A DNA stretch of 64,000 nt, taken from Rhizobium sp. C4. Its GTDB lineage: Bacteria > Pseudomonadota > Alphaproteobacteria > Rhizobiales > Rhizobiaceae. Every line of letters begins with the position of its first letter. Position 1 is the first letter of the stretch. This document shows positions 8,553 through 17,086 of this stretch, one piece after another. The translations under genes and the position numbers were made by a program. The stretch is from assembly GCF_021026315.1 (NCBI RefSeq), contig NZ_JAJNCX010000015.1, forward strand, positions 1-64,000, read 5' to 3'. The notes beneath the pieces were generated by a model. That model saw only the letters and a program-made list of their open reading frames with translations. It was not told the origin of the DNA and made no database searches.

Positions 8553-9350
8553 ATGTATGAGACGAATTACCACCGCGCCTCTTCCGTGGACGAGGCAGCC
8601 CAGCTGATGGGCAATGCTGGCGAGGGCAAATACCTCGCCGGCGGCATGACGCTGATCGCAACGATGAAACAGCGTCTGGCGTCCCCGTCCGACCTGATCG
8701 ACCTGCGCCACATCGCGTCCATGAAGGGCATCACGGTCAATGGCCGCCATGTCACCATCGGCGCCGGCACGTCGCATTATGACGTTGCAAGCTCGGAGGC
8801 ACTCCGCGCCGTCTGTCCGGCGCTCTGCCATCTGGCGAGCCATATCGGCGACCCCCATGTGCGCCACATGGGCACGATCGGCGGCTCCGTCGCCAATGAC
8901 GACCCGGCAGCGGACTATCCGTCCGCCGTTCTGGCGCTCAACATGACGGTCAAGACCAACAAGCGCGAGATCGCCGCAGACGACTTCTTTGTCGGCATGT
9001 TCGAAACCGCGCTGGAAGACGGCGAAATCATCGTCTCCTTCTCCTTCGAGGCACCGGACAAGGCCGCCTACCAGAAGTTCCCGAACCCGGCGTCCCGCTA
9101 CGCCATGGCGGGCGTCTTCGTGGCGAAGAAGGGGTCTGACGTGCGCGTTGCCGTCACCGGCGCAGGCTCCAACGGCGTCTTCCGCCACACCGGCATGGAA
9201 GCAGCGCTCAAGGCCGCCTGGGCACCGGATGCGCTCGCCGCCGTTTCCGTCGATGCAGGCCTGATGATGGCCGACATCCACGGCAACTCGGACTATCGCG
9301 CCAACCTGGTGAAGGTCATGGCGAAACGCGCAGTCGCCGCTGCCGGCTGA
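8553..9350 (+). CDS. coxM: CO-dehydrogenase-type medium subunit, FAD-binding
   Basis: FAD subunit of the same hydroxylase, 265 residues (usual ~265-290). The vanillyl-alcohol-oxidase-type FAD domain shows the pyrophosphate loop AGGMTLIA (~30-37) and GTIGGSVANDDPAADYP (~108-124), followed by the C-terminal CO_deh_flav domain. The gene starts 12 bp after coxL, with GGAG upstream, and ends the coxSLM operon; a strong terminator lies 35 bp downstream. It passes electrons to quinone or another acceptor in family members. Confidence 0.94.
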   Translation: MYETNYHRASSVDEAAQLMGNAGEGKYLAGGMTLIATMKQRLASPSDLIDLRHIASMKGITVNGRHVTIGAGTSHYDVASSEALRAVCPALCHLASHIGDPHVRHMGTIGGSVANDDPAADYPSAVLALNMTVKTNKREIAADDFFVGMFETALEDGEIIVSFSFEAPDKAAYQKFPNPASRYAMAGVFVAKKGSDVRVAVTGAGSNGVFRHTGMEAALKAAWAPDALAAVSVDAGLMMADIHGNSDYRANLVKVMAKRAVAAAG

Positions 9351-9384
9351 TGTCCAGCAGCACGCGTCGAATATGACAATGAAG

Positions 9385-9416
9385 TCCGCGGCTCAGCAAC
9401 TGGCCGCGGATTTTTT
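9385..9416 (+). terminator. Terminator of coxSLM
   Basis: TCCGCGGC (9385-9392), 10-nt loop, GCCGCGGA (9403-9410), then TTTTTT. A perfect 8-bp GC-rich stem followed by six T, 35 bp after the coxM stop. Confidence 0.9.
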
Positions 9417-9612
9417 ATATGAACCAGCAAAGTTTTTTCGCTTTCCGAAATCCAGACCGGCCTGGTTTACGTTTTCAATAGGCAATGCCGATGCAAAAAT
9501 CCGTTATCAGAGACAACAGCCCTGCAATCTTAACAAATCTGCCGAGAAGGCCAGACAGGGGCGATAAACGGGCAAGGCGAGGGGCGGCTTAAGGAAAGCG
9601 GAATAGCAGCGC

Positions 9613-10515
9613 ATGATCTCAAAGCTCGAATTCTTCATCGCTCTGGCAAGGGCCCGGCATTTCGGGCGCGCGGCGGAGGAATGCGGCGTCACCCAGCCCA
9701 CCCTCTCGGCCGGCATTCGCCAGCTTGAGGATCAGCTGGGCGTGCTTCTCGTCCAGCGCGGCTCGCGGTTTCAGGGCCTGACGCCGGAGGGAGAGCGTGT
9801 GCTGATATGGGCGCGCAAGATCGTCGCCGACACCCGCGCCTTGCGAGACGAGATGCGGGAAGTGCGCTCCGGCCTCTCCGGGCACCTGCGCCTTGCCGTC
9901 ATCCCCACCGCGCTGGCCTTTACGCCGAAGATCACCGAAATCTTCAAGAAGCGACACCCCGAGGTGACCTTCTCGATCCGGTCTGCGACCTCGGACCAGA
10001 TTCTGGACCTGATCGAAAACTTCGAAATCGACGCCGGCGTGACCTATCTCGAGGGCGAACCTGTCGGTCGCGTGCAGACTGTGCCGCTCTACCGCGAACG
10101 CTATTACATGCTCGTCGCGCGGCAACATCCGCTGGCAAGCCGCGCCCGTGTGACCTGGGCAGAAGCTGCCGCCGCCGATCTCTGCCTTCTCACCACCGAC
10201 ATGCAGAACCGGCGCATCATCGATCGCCATTTCGAGGACGTGGGAACGCGGCCCCGCGCGCGGATGGAATCGAACTCCATCGTCGTGCTCTTCTCCCATG
10301 TGCTCTCAGGCGAGTGGGCAACCATCCTGCCCGCCGGCATGATCGAGGCCTTCGGCTTCCAGAACAGGGTTCGTGCCATCGAGCTGGATCATCTGGAATC
10401 CGGCCATATGGTTGGCATTGTCACCGCACCCCGCGACCCCGCCACGCCGCTGGTGCGCGCCCTTCTCGCTGCCGCAAGAACGATAGCCGACCAGGAGCAA
10501 TCGGCGATATCTTGA
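9613..10515 (+). CDS. LysR-family regulator, probable activator of the fds formate dehydrogenase operon
   Basis: 300 residues with an N-terminal winged helix (1-60; RHFGRAAEECGVTQPTLSAG is the recognition region) and a LysR substrate-binding domain (~90-295). It lies 108 bp upstream of fdsG on the same strand, and the gap holds a perfect palindrome with T-N11-A geometry that could be its operator. The position parallels FdsR of Cupriavidus, a LysR regulator of fds genes; the function here is inferred from context. LysR genes usually diverge from their targets, so the co-directional layout is slightly unusual. Confidence 0.8.
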   Translation: MISKLEFFIALARARHFGRAAEECGVTQPTLSAGIRQLEDQLGVLLVQRGSRFQGLTPEGERVLIWARKIVADTRALRDEMREVRSGLSGHLRLAVIPTALAFTPKITEIFKKRHPEVTFSIRSATSDQILDLIENFEIDAGVTYLEGEPVGRVQTVPLYRERYYMLVARQHPLASRARVTWAEAAAADLCLLTTDMQNRRIIDRHFEDVGTRPRARMESNSIVVLFSHVLSGEWATILPAGMIEAFGFQNRVRAIELDHLESGHMVGIVTAPRDPATPLVRALLAAARTIADQEQSAIS

Positions 10516-10532
10516 TAGAAATTCTCTATCAA
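10512..10532. promoter_or_regulatory. Candidate LysR operator upstream of fdsG
   Basis: Perfect inverted repeat TTGATAGA-N5-TCTATCAA, with an internal T-N11-A (T10516, A10528). It overlaps the last codons and stop of the LysR gene and lies 92 bp before the fdsG start, where a LysR activator (and autoregulator) would be expected to bind. Confidence 0.65.
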
Positions 10533-10623
10533 TTGACGAATAACGAATATTGACCGACGTCCATCCGATAGCCATGGTCGCTTCATAGAATGCGGCCTGC
10601 AGATTGGACCGGGAGGTCTTCCT

Positions 10624-11115
10624 TTGAATATTCACAATCCCCTTGGCGGTCCTCTCGGCGGCGTAGAACTGCGCGCGCTCGAGATCGTCGGCTCCCTCAA
10701 ATCGCTGGAAGGGCCTCTCCTGCCCATCCTGCATGCGCTTCAGGAAGAGTTCGGCCACATCCCGCAGACCGTCCTGCCGCTGATTGCCAGGGAACTGAAC
10801 CTGTCGCGCGCCGAAGTCTATGGCGTGGTGACCTTCTATCACGATTTCCGCCAGGACCCCGCCGGCCGCCATGTGCTGAAGCTCTGTCGCGCCGAGGCCT
10901 GTCAGTCGATCGGCGGCGAGGCCTTCTGCAATTCGGTTCGCGAGGCGCTCGGCATCGACTGGCACGAAACGACACCGGATGGCCGCGTCACGCTGGAACC
11001 TGTCTACTGTCTCGGCCTCTGTTCCTGCGCGCCAGCCGCGATGCTGGACAATGAACTGATCGGCCGCGCCGACCTTGCCGCCGTCAAGGCCGCCCTTGCG
11101 GAGGCCGGACAATGA
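10624..11115 (+). CDS. fdsG: NAD-dependent formate dehydrogenase gamma subunit
   Basis: NuoE-like thioredoxin-fold subunit carrying one [2Fe-2S] cluster; ligands C88, C93 (CRAEAC) and C129, C133 (CLGLC). 163 residues. Translation starts with TTG; GGGAGG at 10611-10616 sits 7 nt before it, and the first residues MNIHNPLGG are reached from no better start. It overlaps fdsB by ATGA. In the soluble FdsABG enzyme it belongs to the NADH-oxidoreductase half that transfers formate electrons to NAD+. Confidence 0.95.
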   Translation: MNIHNPLGGPLGGVELRALEIVGSLKSLEGPLLPILHALQEEFGHIPQTVLPLIARELNLSRAEVYGVVTFYHDFRQDPAGRHVLKLCRAEACQSIGGEAFCNSVREALGIDWHETTPDGRVTLEPVYCLGLCSCAPAAMLDNELIGRADLAAVKAALAEAGQ

Positions 11116-12671
11116 GCATCAGGATCTACGTCCCCCGCGATTCCGCCGCCGTTGCGCTTGGCGCAAACCATGTGGCAAAGGCCCTGCAATATGCCATCGC
11201 CTCCGAAGGCCATGACGCCGTCATCATCCGCAACGGCTCACGCGGCATGCATTGGCTGGAACCCCTGGTCGAAGTCGAAACGCCGGAAGGCCGCATCGCC
11301 TATGGCCCGGTGAAGCCCGCCGATGTCGAGCCGCTGATTGAAGCCGGCCTTCTCCAAGGCAAGGCCGGCCACAAGCTCTGTCTTGGGCCCACCGAAGACA
11401 TTCCCTTCCTGAAAAGCCAGACCCGCCTCACCTTCGCCCGCTGCGGTGTCATCGATCCGCTGTCGCTCGCCGACTATGAGGCGCATGGCGGACTGAAGGG
11501 CCTGCGCTCAGCCCTGTCCATGCATGCCGCCGAGATCGTCAAGGAAGTCACCGATAGCGGCCTGCGCGGTCGCGGCGGCGCCGGCTTCCCGACCGGCGTC
11601 AAGTGGAACACGGTTCTTCATGCCAAGGCCGACCAGAAATACATCGTCTGCAATGCCGACGAAGGCGACAGCGCTACCTTTGCCGACCGCATGATCATGG
11701 AAGGCGACCCCTTCGTGCTGATCGAAGGCATGGCAATTGCCGGCCTCGCGACCGGCGCGACGAAGGGCTATATCTTCACCCGTTCGGAATATCCCCTGGC
11801 AATCGAGGTGTTCAACGCCGCGATCGAGATCGCCCGCGCCGCCGGCATTCTCGGGCACTCTGTCCTTGGCTCGCACCACGCCTTCGACATGGAAATGCGC
11901 GTCGGCGCCGGCGCCTATGTCTGTGGCGAGGAAACCTCGCTCTTGAACGCGCTGGAAGGCAAGCGCGGCATCGTCCGCGCCAAGCCGCCGCTTCCCGCCC
12001 TCGAAGGCCTGTTCGGCAAGCCGACCGTGGTCAACAATGTCATTTCGCTTGCCTCCGTGCCGATCATTCTGGACGAGGGTGCGGAGTACTATCGCGACTT
12101 CGGCATGGGCCGTTCGCGCGGCACGATCCCGATCCAGATCGCCGGCAATGCGAAATATACCGGCCTCTACGAGACCGCCTTCGGACTGACGCTGGGCGAG
12201 ATCGTCGAGACGATTGCCGGCGGCACGGCCACCGGCCGGCCGGTCAAGGCGGCGCAGGTCGGCGGCCCGCTGGGCGCCTATTTCCCGCCCGCCCTCTTCG
12301 ACACACCCTTCGACTACGAAGCCTTCGCCGCAAAAGGCGGCCTCATCGGCCATGCCGGCATCACGGTCTTCGACGACAGCGCCGAGATGCTGAAACTCGC
12401 CCGCTTCGCCTTCGAATTCTGCGCGATCGAGAGCTGCGGCAAATGCACCCCCTGTCGCATCGGCTCTACACGCGGCGTCGAGGTCATCGACAAGATCGCC
12501 GCCGGCATCGAGCCTAAGAAGAGCCTCGATCTCGTCACCGACCTCTGCAACACGATGAAATTCGGCTCGCTCTGCGCGCTGGGTGGCTTCACGCCCTATC
12601 CGGTGATGAGCGCGATCATGCATTTCCCGGAGGATTTCGTCGGTGGGACCAAGCTGGAGGCGGCGGAATGA
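11112..12671 (+). CDS. fdsB: NAD-dependent formate dehydrogenase beta subunit (diaphorase)
   Basis: FMN/NAD-binding subunit, 519 residues, a natural fusion of an N-terminal thioredoxin-like segment (~1-110) with a NuoF module. The NAD(H) loop GRGGAGFPTG is at 153-162, the FMN segment NADEGDSATFADR at 181-193, and the [4Fe-4S] motif ESCGKCTPC has C442, C445 and C448 with a fourth Cys in SLCALGG. Its start overlaps the fdsG stop by 4 nt, implying coupled translation. It receives electrons from FdsA and reduces NAD+ in the cytoplasm. Confidence 0.96.
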   Translation: MSIRIYVPRDSAAVALGANHVAKALQYAIASEGHDAVIIRNGSRGMHWLEPLVEVETPEGRIAYGPVKPADVEPLIEAGLLQGKAGHKLCLGPTEDIPFLKSQTRLTFARCGVIDPLSLADYEAHGGLKGLRSALSMHAAEIVKEVTDSGLRGRGGAGFPTGVKWNTVLHAKADQKYIVCNADEGDSATFADRMIMEGDPFVLIEGMAIAGLATGATKGYIFTRSEYPLAIEVFNAAIEIARAAGILGHSVLGSHHAFDMEMRVGAGAYVCGEETSLLNALEGKRGIVRAKPPLPALEGLFGKPTVVNNVISLASVPIILDEGAEYYRDFGMGRSRGTIPIQIAGNAKYTGLYETAFGLTLGEIVETIAGGTATGRPVKAAQVGGPLGAYFPPALFDTPFDYEAFAAKGGLIGHAGITVFDDSAEMLKLARFAFEFCAIESCGKCTPCRIGSTRGVEVIDKIAAGIEPKKSLDLVTDLCNTMKFGSLCALGGFTPYPVMSAIMHFPEDFVGGTKLEAAE

Positions 12672-12747
12672 TGCCCGCGTCGGGAAGCACCCCCCTCTCC
12701 GCCCCCGCCGTTCGCGCCCTTCCCCTGTCCGCATAGGAGACAGCCCC

Positions 12748-15630
12748 ATGTCCCTCATCCACGAAATCGACTACGGCACCCCGGCCTCGAAATCCGAAAA
12801 GACCGTCACGCTGACCATTGACGGCCGCGAGATCACCGTGCCGGAAGGCACGTCGCTGATGCGCGCCTCGATGGAAGCCGGCATTCAGGTGCCGAAGCTT
12901 TGCGCCACCGACATGGTGGATGCCTTCGGCTCCTGCCGCCTCTGTCTTGTCGAGATCGAAGGCCGCAACGGCACGCCCGCCTCCTGCACGACGCCGGTCG
13001 CGCAAGGCCTCGTCGTTCACACGCAGACGGAGCGCCTGAAATCGATCCGCAAGGGCGTGATGGAACTCTACATTTCCGACCACCCGCTCGACTGTCTCAC
13101 TTGCGCGGCCAATGGCGATTGCGAGCTTCAGGACATGGCCGGCGCCGTGGGCCTGCGCGACGTGCGCTACGGCTACGAGGGCGACAACCATGTGAAAGCG
13201 CGTGACACGTCCGGCGAGGCCAATCCGCAATGGATGCCGAAGGACGAGTCGAACCCTTACTTCACCTATGACCCGGCCAAATGCATCGTCTGCTCGCGCT
13301 GTGTGCGCGCCTGCGAAGAGGTGCAGGGCACTTTCGCGCTGACCATCGAAGGCCGTGGCTTCGACAGCCGCGTATCGCCCGGCATGCACGAGGATTTCCT
13401 CTCCTCCGAATGCGTCTCCTGCGGCGCCTGCGTGCAGGCCTGCCCGACCGCGACGCTGACGGAAAAGTCGGTGATCGAGATCGGCCAGCCGGAACATTCG
13501 GCCGTCACCACCTGCGCCTATTGCGGCGTCGGCTGCTCCTTCAAGGCTGAAATGCGCGGCGAAGAGCTGGTGCGCATGGTGCCGTGGAAGGATGGCAAAG
13601 CCAATCGCGGCCATTCATGCGTCAAGGGCCGGTTTGCCTGGGGCTATGCCACGCATCGCGACCGCATCCTCAACCCGATGATCCGCGAAAGCATCGACCA
13701 GCCCTGGCGCGAAGTGTCCTGGGAAGAGGCCCTGAAACATACGGCTTCGGAATTTAGCCGGATTCAGGCGAAATACGGCCGCGATTCCGTTGGCGGCATC
13801 ACCTCCTCCCGCTGCACGAATGAGGAGACCTATCTGGTCCAGAAGCTCATCCGCGCCGGCTTCGGCAACAACAATGTCGACACCTGCGCCCGCGTCTGCC
13901 ATTCGCCGACAGGCTATGGCCTCGGCCAGACCTTCGGCACCTCCGCCGGTACGCAGGATTTCGACAGCGTCGAACATACCGATGTCGTGATCGTCATCGG
14001 TGCGAACCCGACGGACGGCCATCCGGTCTTCGGCTCGCGGCTGAAGAAGCGCCTGCGTCAGGGTGCGAAGCTCATCGTCATCGACCCACGCCGCATCGAC
14101 CTTGTCGATGGCCCGCATGTGAAGGCGGACTATCACCTGCCGCTGCGCCCCGGCACCAATGTCGCCGTCGTCACCGCGCTTGCCCATGTCATCGTCACGG
14201 AAGGCCTCTACAACGAAGCCTTCATCCGCGAACGCTGCGACTGGTCGGAGTTCCAGGACTGGGCGGAGTTCGTTGCCGAAGCCCGTCACAGCCCGGAAGA
14301 GATCGAAAAGCTTTCGGGCGTTCCCGCCGAGCTCATTCGCGGCGCCGCCCGCCTCTACGCCACCGGCGGCAATGGCGCGATCTATTACGGCCTCGGCGTC
14401 ACCGAACACAGCCAGGGCTCGACCACCGTCATGTCGATCGCCAACCTCGCCATGGCGACCGGCAATATCGGCCGCAAGGGCGTCGGCGTGAACCCGCTGC
14501 GCGGGCAGAACAATGTGCAGGGCTCCTGCGACATGGGCTCCTTCCCGCATGAACTGCCGGGCTATCGCCACATCTCCGACGATGCGACGCGCGATGTCTT
14601 TGAAAAGCTCTGGGGCGTGAAGCTCAACAACGAGCCGGGCCTGCGCATTCCCAACATGCTGGACGCCGCTGTCGAGGGCACGTTCAAGGGCATCTATATT
14701 CAGGGCGAGGACATCCTCCAGTCCGACCCGGATACGCACCACGTCTCCGCCGGCCTTGCTGCCATGGAATGCGTCGTCGTGCAGGACCTGTTCCTGAACG
14801 AAACCGCCAACTACGCCCATGTCTTCCTGCCGGGCTCGACCTTCCTTGAAAAGGACGGCACGTTCACCAATGCCGAGCGCCGCATCAACCGCGTCCGCAA
14901 GGTCATGAGCCCGAAGAACGGCTATGGCGACTGGGAAGTGACGCAGGAACTGGCGAAGGCCATGGGCCTTAACTGGCACTACAGCCACCCGTCCGAAATC
15001 ATGGCCGAAATCGCCGCCACCACGCCGAGCTTCGCCAATGTGACCTATGAGCTGCTGGAGGAAAAAGGATCGGTGCAGTGGCCCTGCAACGAGAAGCATC
15101 CCGAAGGCTCGCCGATCATGCATGTTGATGGCTTCGTGCGCGGCAAGGGCAAGTTCATCCGCACGGAATATGTCGCAACGGATGAGAAGACCGGCCCGCG
15201 TTTCCCGCTCCTGCTGACGACGGGGCGCATCCTCAGCCAGTACAATGTCGGCGCGCAGACCCGCCGCACGGAAAACACCGCATGGCATGCCGAGGACCGG
15301 CTGGAAATCCACCCGCATGACGCCGAAAATCGCGGCCTCCGCGATGGTGACTGGGTGCGGCTCACCTCGCGGGCCGGCGACACATCGCTGCGCGCGCTGA
15401 TCACCGATCGCGTGGCACCGGGCGTCGTCTACACGACCTTCCACCACCCGGACACGCAGGCCAACGTCATCACCACCGACTTCTCCGACTGGGCCACCAA
15501 TTGCCCGGAATACAAGGTGACAGCCGTGCAGGTCTCGCCCTCCAACGGTCCGTCGGAATGGCAGGAAGACTATACCGAGCTCTCCCGCCGCTCCCGCCGC
15601 ATCGCCGGCAAAATGGAAGCTGCGGAGTGA
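12748..15630 (+). CDS. fdsA: NAD-dependent formate dehydrogenase alpha subunit (Mo-bisMGD)
   Basis: Catalytic subunit, 960 residues from the ATG at 12748, which has AGGAGA upstream; a longer frame to 12643 overlaps fdsB and lacks domain support. Order of domains: NuoG-like [2Fe-2S] (C52, C63, C66, C80), His/Cys cluster (H112, C116, C119, C125), two ferredoxin clusters (C179-C189 and C222-C232), an N-terminal [4Fe-4S] of the molybdopterin oxidoreductase (C256, C259, C263, C291), then the bis-MGD domains. C384 in RVCHSPTG is the Mo-ligating cysteine, followed by H385. Oxidises formate to CO2. A 76-bp gap separates it from fdsB. Confidence 0.97.
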   Translation: MSLIHEIDYGTPASKSEKTVTLTIDGREITVPEGTSLMRASMEAGIQVPKLCATDMVDAFGSCRLCLVEIEGRNGTPASCTTPVAQGLVVHTQTERLKSIRKGVMELYISDHPLDCLTCAANGDCELQDMAGAVGLRDVRYGYEGDNHVKARDTSGEANPQWMPKDESNPYFTYDPAKCIVCSRCVRACEEVQGTFALTIEGRGFDSRVSPGMHEDFLSSECVSCGACVQACPTATLTEKSVIEIGQPEHSAVTTCAYCGVGCSFKAEMRGEELVRMVPWKDGKANRGHSCVKGRFAWGYATHRDRILNPMIRESIDQPWREVSWEEALKHTASEFSRIQAKYGRDSVGGITSSRCTNEETYLVQKLIRAGFGNNNVDTCARVCHSPTGYGLGQTFGTSAGTQDFDSVEHTDVVIVIGANPTDGHPVFGSRLKKRLRQGAKLIVIDPRRIDLVDGPHVKADYHLPLRPGTNVAVVTALAHVIVTEGLYNEAFIRERCDWSEFQDWAEFVAEARHSPEEIEKLSGVPAELIRGAARLYATGGNGAIYYGLGVTEHSQGSTTVMSIANLAMATGNIGRKGVGVNPLRGQNNVQGSCDMGSFPHELPGYRHISDDATRDVFEKLWGVKLNNEPGLRIPNMLDAAVEGTFKGIYIQGEDILQSDPDTHHVSAGLAAMECVVVQDLFLNETANYAHVFLPGSTFLEKDGTFTNAERRINRVRKVMSPKNGYGDWEVTQELAKAMGLNWHYSHPSEIMAEIAATTPSFANVTYELLEEKGSVQWPCNEKHPEGSPIMHVDGFVRGKGKFIRTEYVATDEKTGPRFPLLLTTGRILSQYNVGAQTRRTENTAWHAEDRLEIHPHDAENRGLRDGDWVRLTSRAGDTSLRALITDRVAPGVVYTTFHHPDTQANVITTDFSDWATNCPEYKVTAVQVSPSNGPSEWQEDYTELSRRSRRIAGKMEAAE

Positions 15631-15659
15631 TGAGTGTGTTTTGGCACTCCGGCGCTTGT

Positions 15660-16008
15660 CCTCTCCCCTTGTGGGAGAGGAAGGAAAATCAGCACCTTAG
15701 CCAAGGGCTAAGTGCTAGATTTTCCAGGTGAGGGGTCCGCCCATGTTCGCAGCACCCAATCACCCCTCACCAAGCTCGCCACACCAATCGGCTTCGCCTC
15801 TCGGGGCGAGCTATCCTCTCCCACAAGGGGAGAGGACAAGGCGGCACCGTTTCCGGGCTTGGCGCCCCTCCCCAACCCTCCCCACAAGGGGGAGGGAGAG
15901 TTACCGTTGTGCCTCAGCAACGGCAAGATTGAACCTCGGCGGCACCTCCATCCGTCTCCCCCCTTGGGGGGGAGATGGCGGCAGCCAGAGGGGGCCTTTG
16001 CCCCAAAC
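15660..16008. repeat. Mosaic of GC-rich palindromic repeats between fdsA and fdhD
   Basis: The 390-bp gap inside the fds operon holds no gene but at least six inverted repeats: CCTCTCCC/GGGAGAGG (15660-15680); a long hairpin GGAAAATC...GATTTTCC (15683-15725, ~20-bp imperfect arms); GGTGAGGGG/CCCCTCACC (15727-15771); CCTCTCCC/GGGGAGAGG (15814-15835); CCCTCCCC/GGGGAGGG (15876-15897); and TCTCCCCCC/GGGGGGAGA (15954-15976), then GGGGGCCTTTGCCCC. Repeats of this style are common between rhizobial genes (family knowledge). They may weaken or process the fds transcript before fdhD. Confidence 0.8.
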
Positions 16009-16020
16009 TGGACGCCCCGC

Positions 16021-16848
16021 ATGACCCCCTCCCGCCCCCTGCCCCGCCAAGCTTACGCTGCCGGCCGCCTCACGCAGTCCACCCGCGAGATCGCCGAGGA
16101 AGTCCCCGTCGCCTTCACCTATCGCGGCTCGACGCAGGCCGTGATGATGGCAAGCCCGTCGGATCTGGAAGACTTCGCCTATGGCTTCACGCTGAACGAG
16201 GGCATCGTTGCTCGCCCGCAGGACATTCTTTCCGTCACGGCGGAAGAGACAGGCGGCGGCATAGACCTGCAGATCGAGCTCGCCGGCGACCATCAGGCCG
16301 CCCTCACCGCCCGCCGCCGGGCCATAGCCGGTCCGGTCGGCTGCGGCCTCTGTGGCATCGAATCCATCGAACAGGCGCTGCTGCCCGCCCGCCATGTCGA
16401 GGCCGCGATCACGCTTTCGCCGGAAGAGATCGCAGAAGCCACCGCCGCGCTCAGCGCACATCAGCCGCTTTTCGCCGCCACCCGCGCGGTCCATGCGGCC
16501 GGCTTCTATTGCCCCGGCGACGGCTTGGCTCTTGCCCGCGAGGATGTCGGACGGCACAATGCGCTCGACAAGCTCTGCGGCGCGATGGCGCTGGGCGGCA
16601 TTGACGGCGCCAGCGGCGCGATCGTGCTGACCAGCCGCGTCTCCGTCGAAATGGTGCAGAAGACGGCGATGGCGGGTGCCAGCCTGCTCATCGCCATTTC
16701 AGCACCCACAGCGCTCGCCATCCGCATGGCGGAGGCCGCCGGCATTACGCTGGTGGGGTTGGCGCGGGACAAGGATTTCGAAGTTTTCACGCATGCCGGC
16801 CGCATCGCCGGCCAGACGACGATAAAGAGAGATGCCGATGTCGCATGA
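16021..16848 (+). CDS. fdhD: Formate dehydrogenase accessory sulfurtransferase FdhD
   Basis: Transfers sulfur from an IscS-type desulfurase to the molybdenum cofactor, which is required for formate dehydrogenase activity. 275 residues from the ATG at 16021; the open frame extends upstream into the repeat mosaic, but that part is low-complexity translation. The catalytic pair is C108 and C111 in VGCGLCG. GREDVGRHNALDK-like (AREDVGRHNALDK) and TSRVSVEMVQK segments are characteristic of FdhD. No clear ribosome site precedes the ATG, so the exact start is uncertain. It overlaps fdsD by 11 nt. Confidence 0.94.
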   Translation: MTPSRPLPRQAYAAGRLTQSTREIAEEVPVAFTYRGSTQAVMMASPSDLEDFAYGFTLNEGIVARPQDILSVTAEETGGGIDLQIELAGDHQAALTARRRAIAGPVGCGLCGIESIEQALLPARHVEAAITLSPEEIAEATAALSAHQPLFAATRAVHAAGFYCPGDGLALAREDVGRHNALDKLCGAMALGGIDGASGAIVLTSRVSVEMVQKTAMAGASLLIAISAPTALAIRMAEAAGITLVGLARDKDFEVFTHAGRIAGQTTIKRDADVA

Positions 16849-17056
16849 CAAGATCGTTCGCATGGCGAACCAGATCGCCACCTTCTTCCACTCGCAGCCG
16901 CAGGCCGAGCGCGCGGCGGGCGTGGCAAACCACATCAACAAGTTCTGGGAGCCGCGCATGCGCCGGCAATTCTTCGAACATCTGGAAAGCGGCGCGCCCT
17001 TCGACCCGCTGGTCAAGGAAGCCGCCTCGCTCGTGAAAAAGCCGGAAACGGTCTGA
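16838..17056 (+). CDS. fdsD: Formate dehydrogenase delta subunit
   Basis: Small helical protein (72 residues) found at the end of fds operons; in Rhodobacter-type systems FdsD is needed for a functional enzyme although its exact role is unclear. The conserved opening DKIVRMANQIATFF and the middle NKFWEPRMRRQFFEHL are clear. I chose ATG 16838 because AGAGAG sits 6 nt upstream; the ATG at 16832 is too close to it. It overlaps the end of fdhD and completes the order fdsG-B-A-fdhD-fdsD. The next gene converges, with 30 bp between stops. Confidence 0.92.
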   Translation: MSHDKIVRMANQIATFFHSQPQAERAAGVANHINKFWEPRMRRQFFEHLESGAPFDPLVKEAASLVKKPETV

Positions 17057-17086
17057 ACCGTCAGGCGCGGCGGTTTCAGAAGCCCG

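Noticed and set aside
12643-12747. Upstream extension of fdsA
   Set aside because: It overlaps fdsB, encodes Arg/Pro-rich text, and the ATG at 12748 has a clear AGGAGA.
15660-16008. Possible CRISPR array
   Set aside because: The palindromes differ in sequence and spacing; there is no constant repeat with unique spacers and no cas gene.
15712-16020. Upstream extension of fdhD
   Set aside because: Translates the palindrome mosaic, not an FdhD domain; real homology begins at about 16021.
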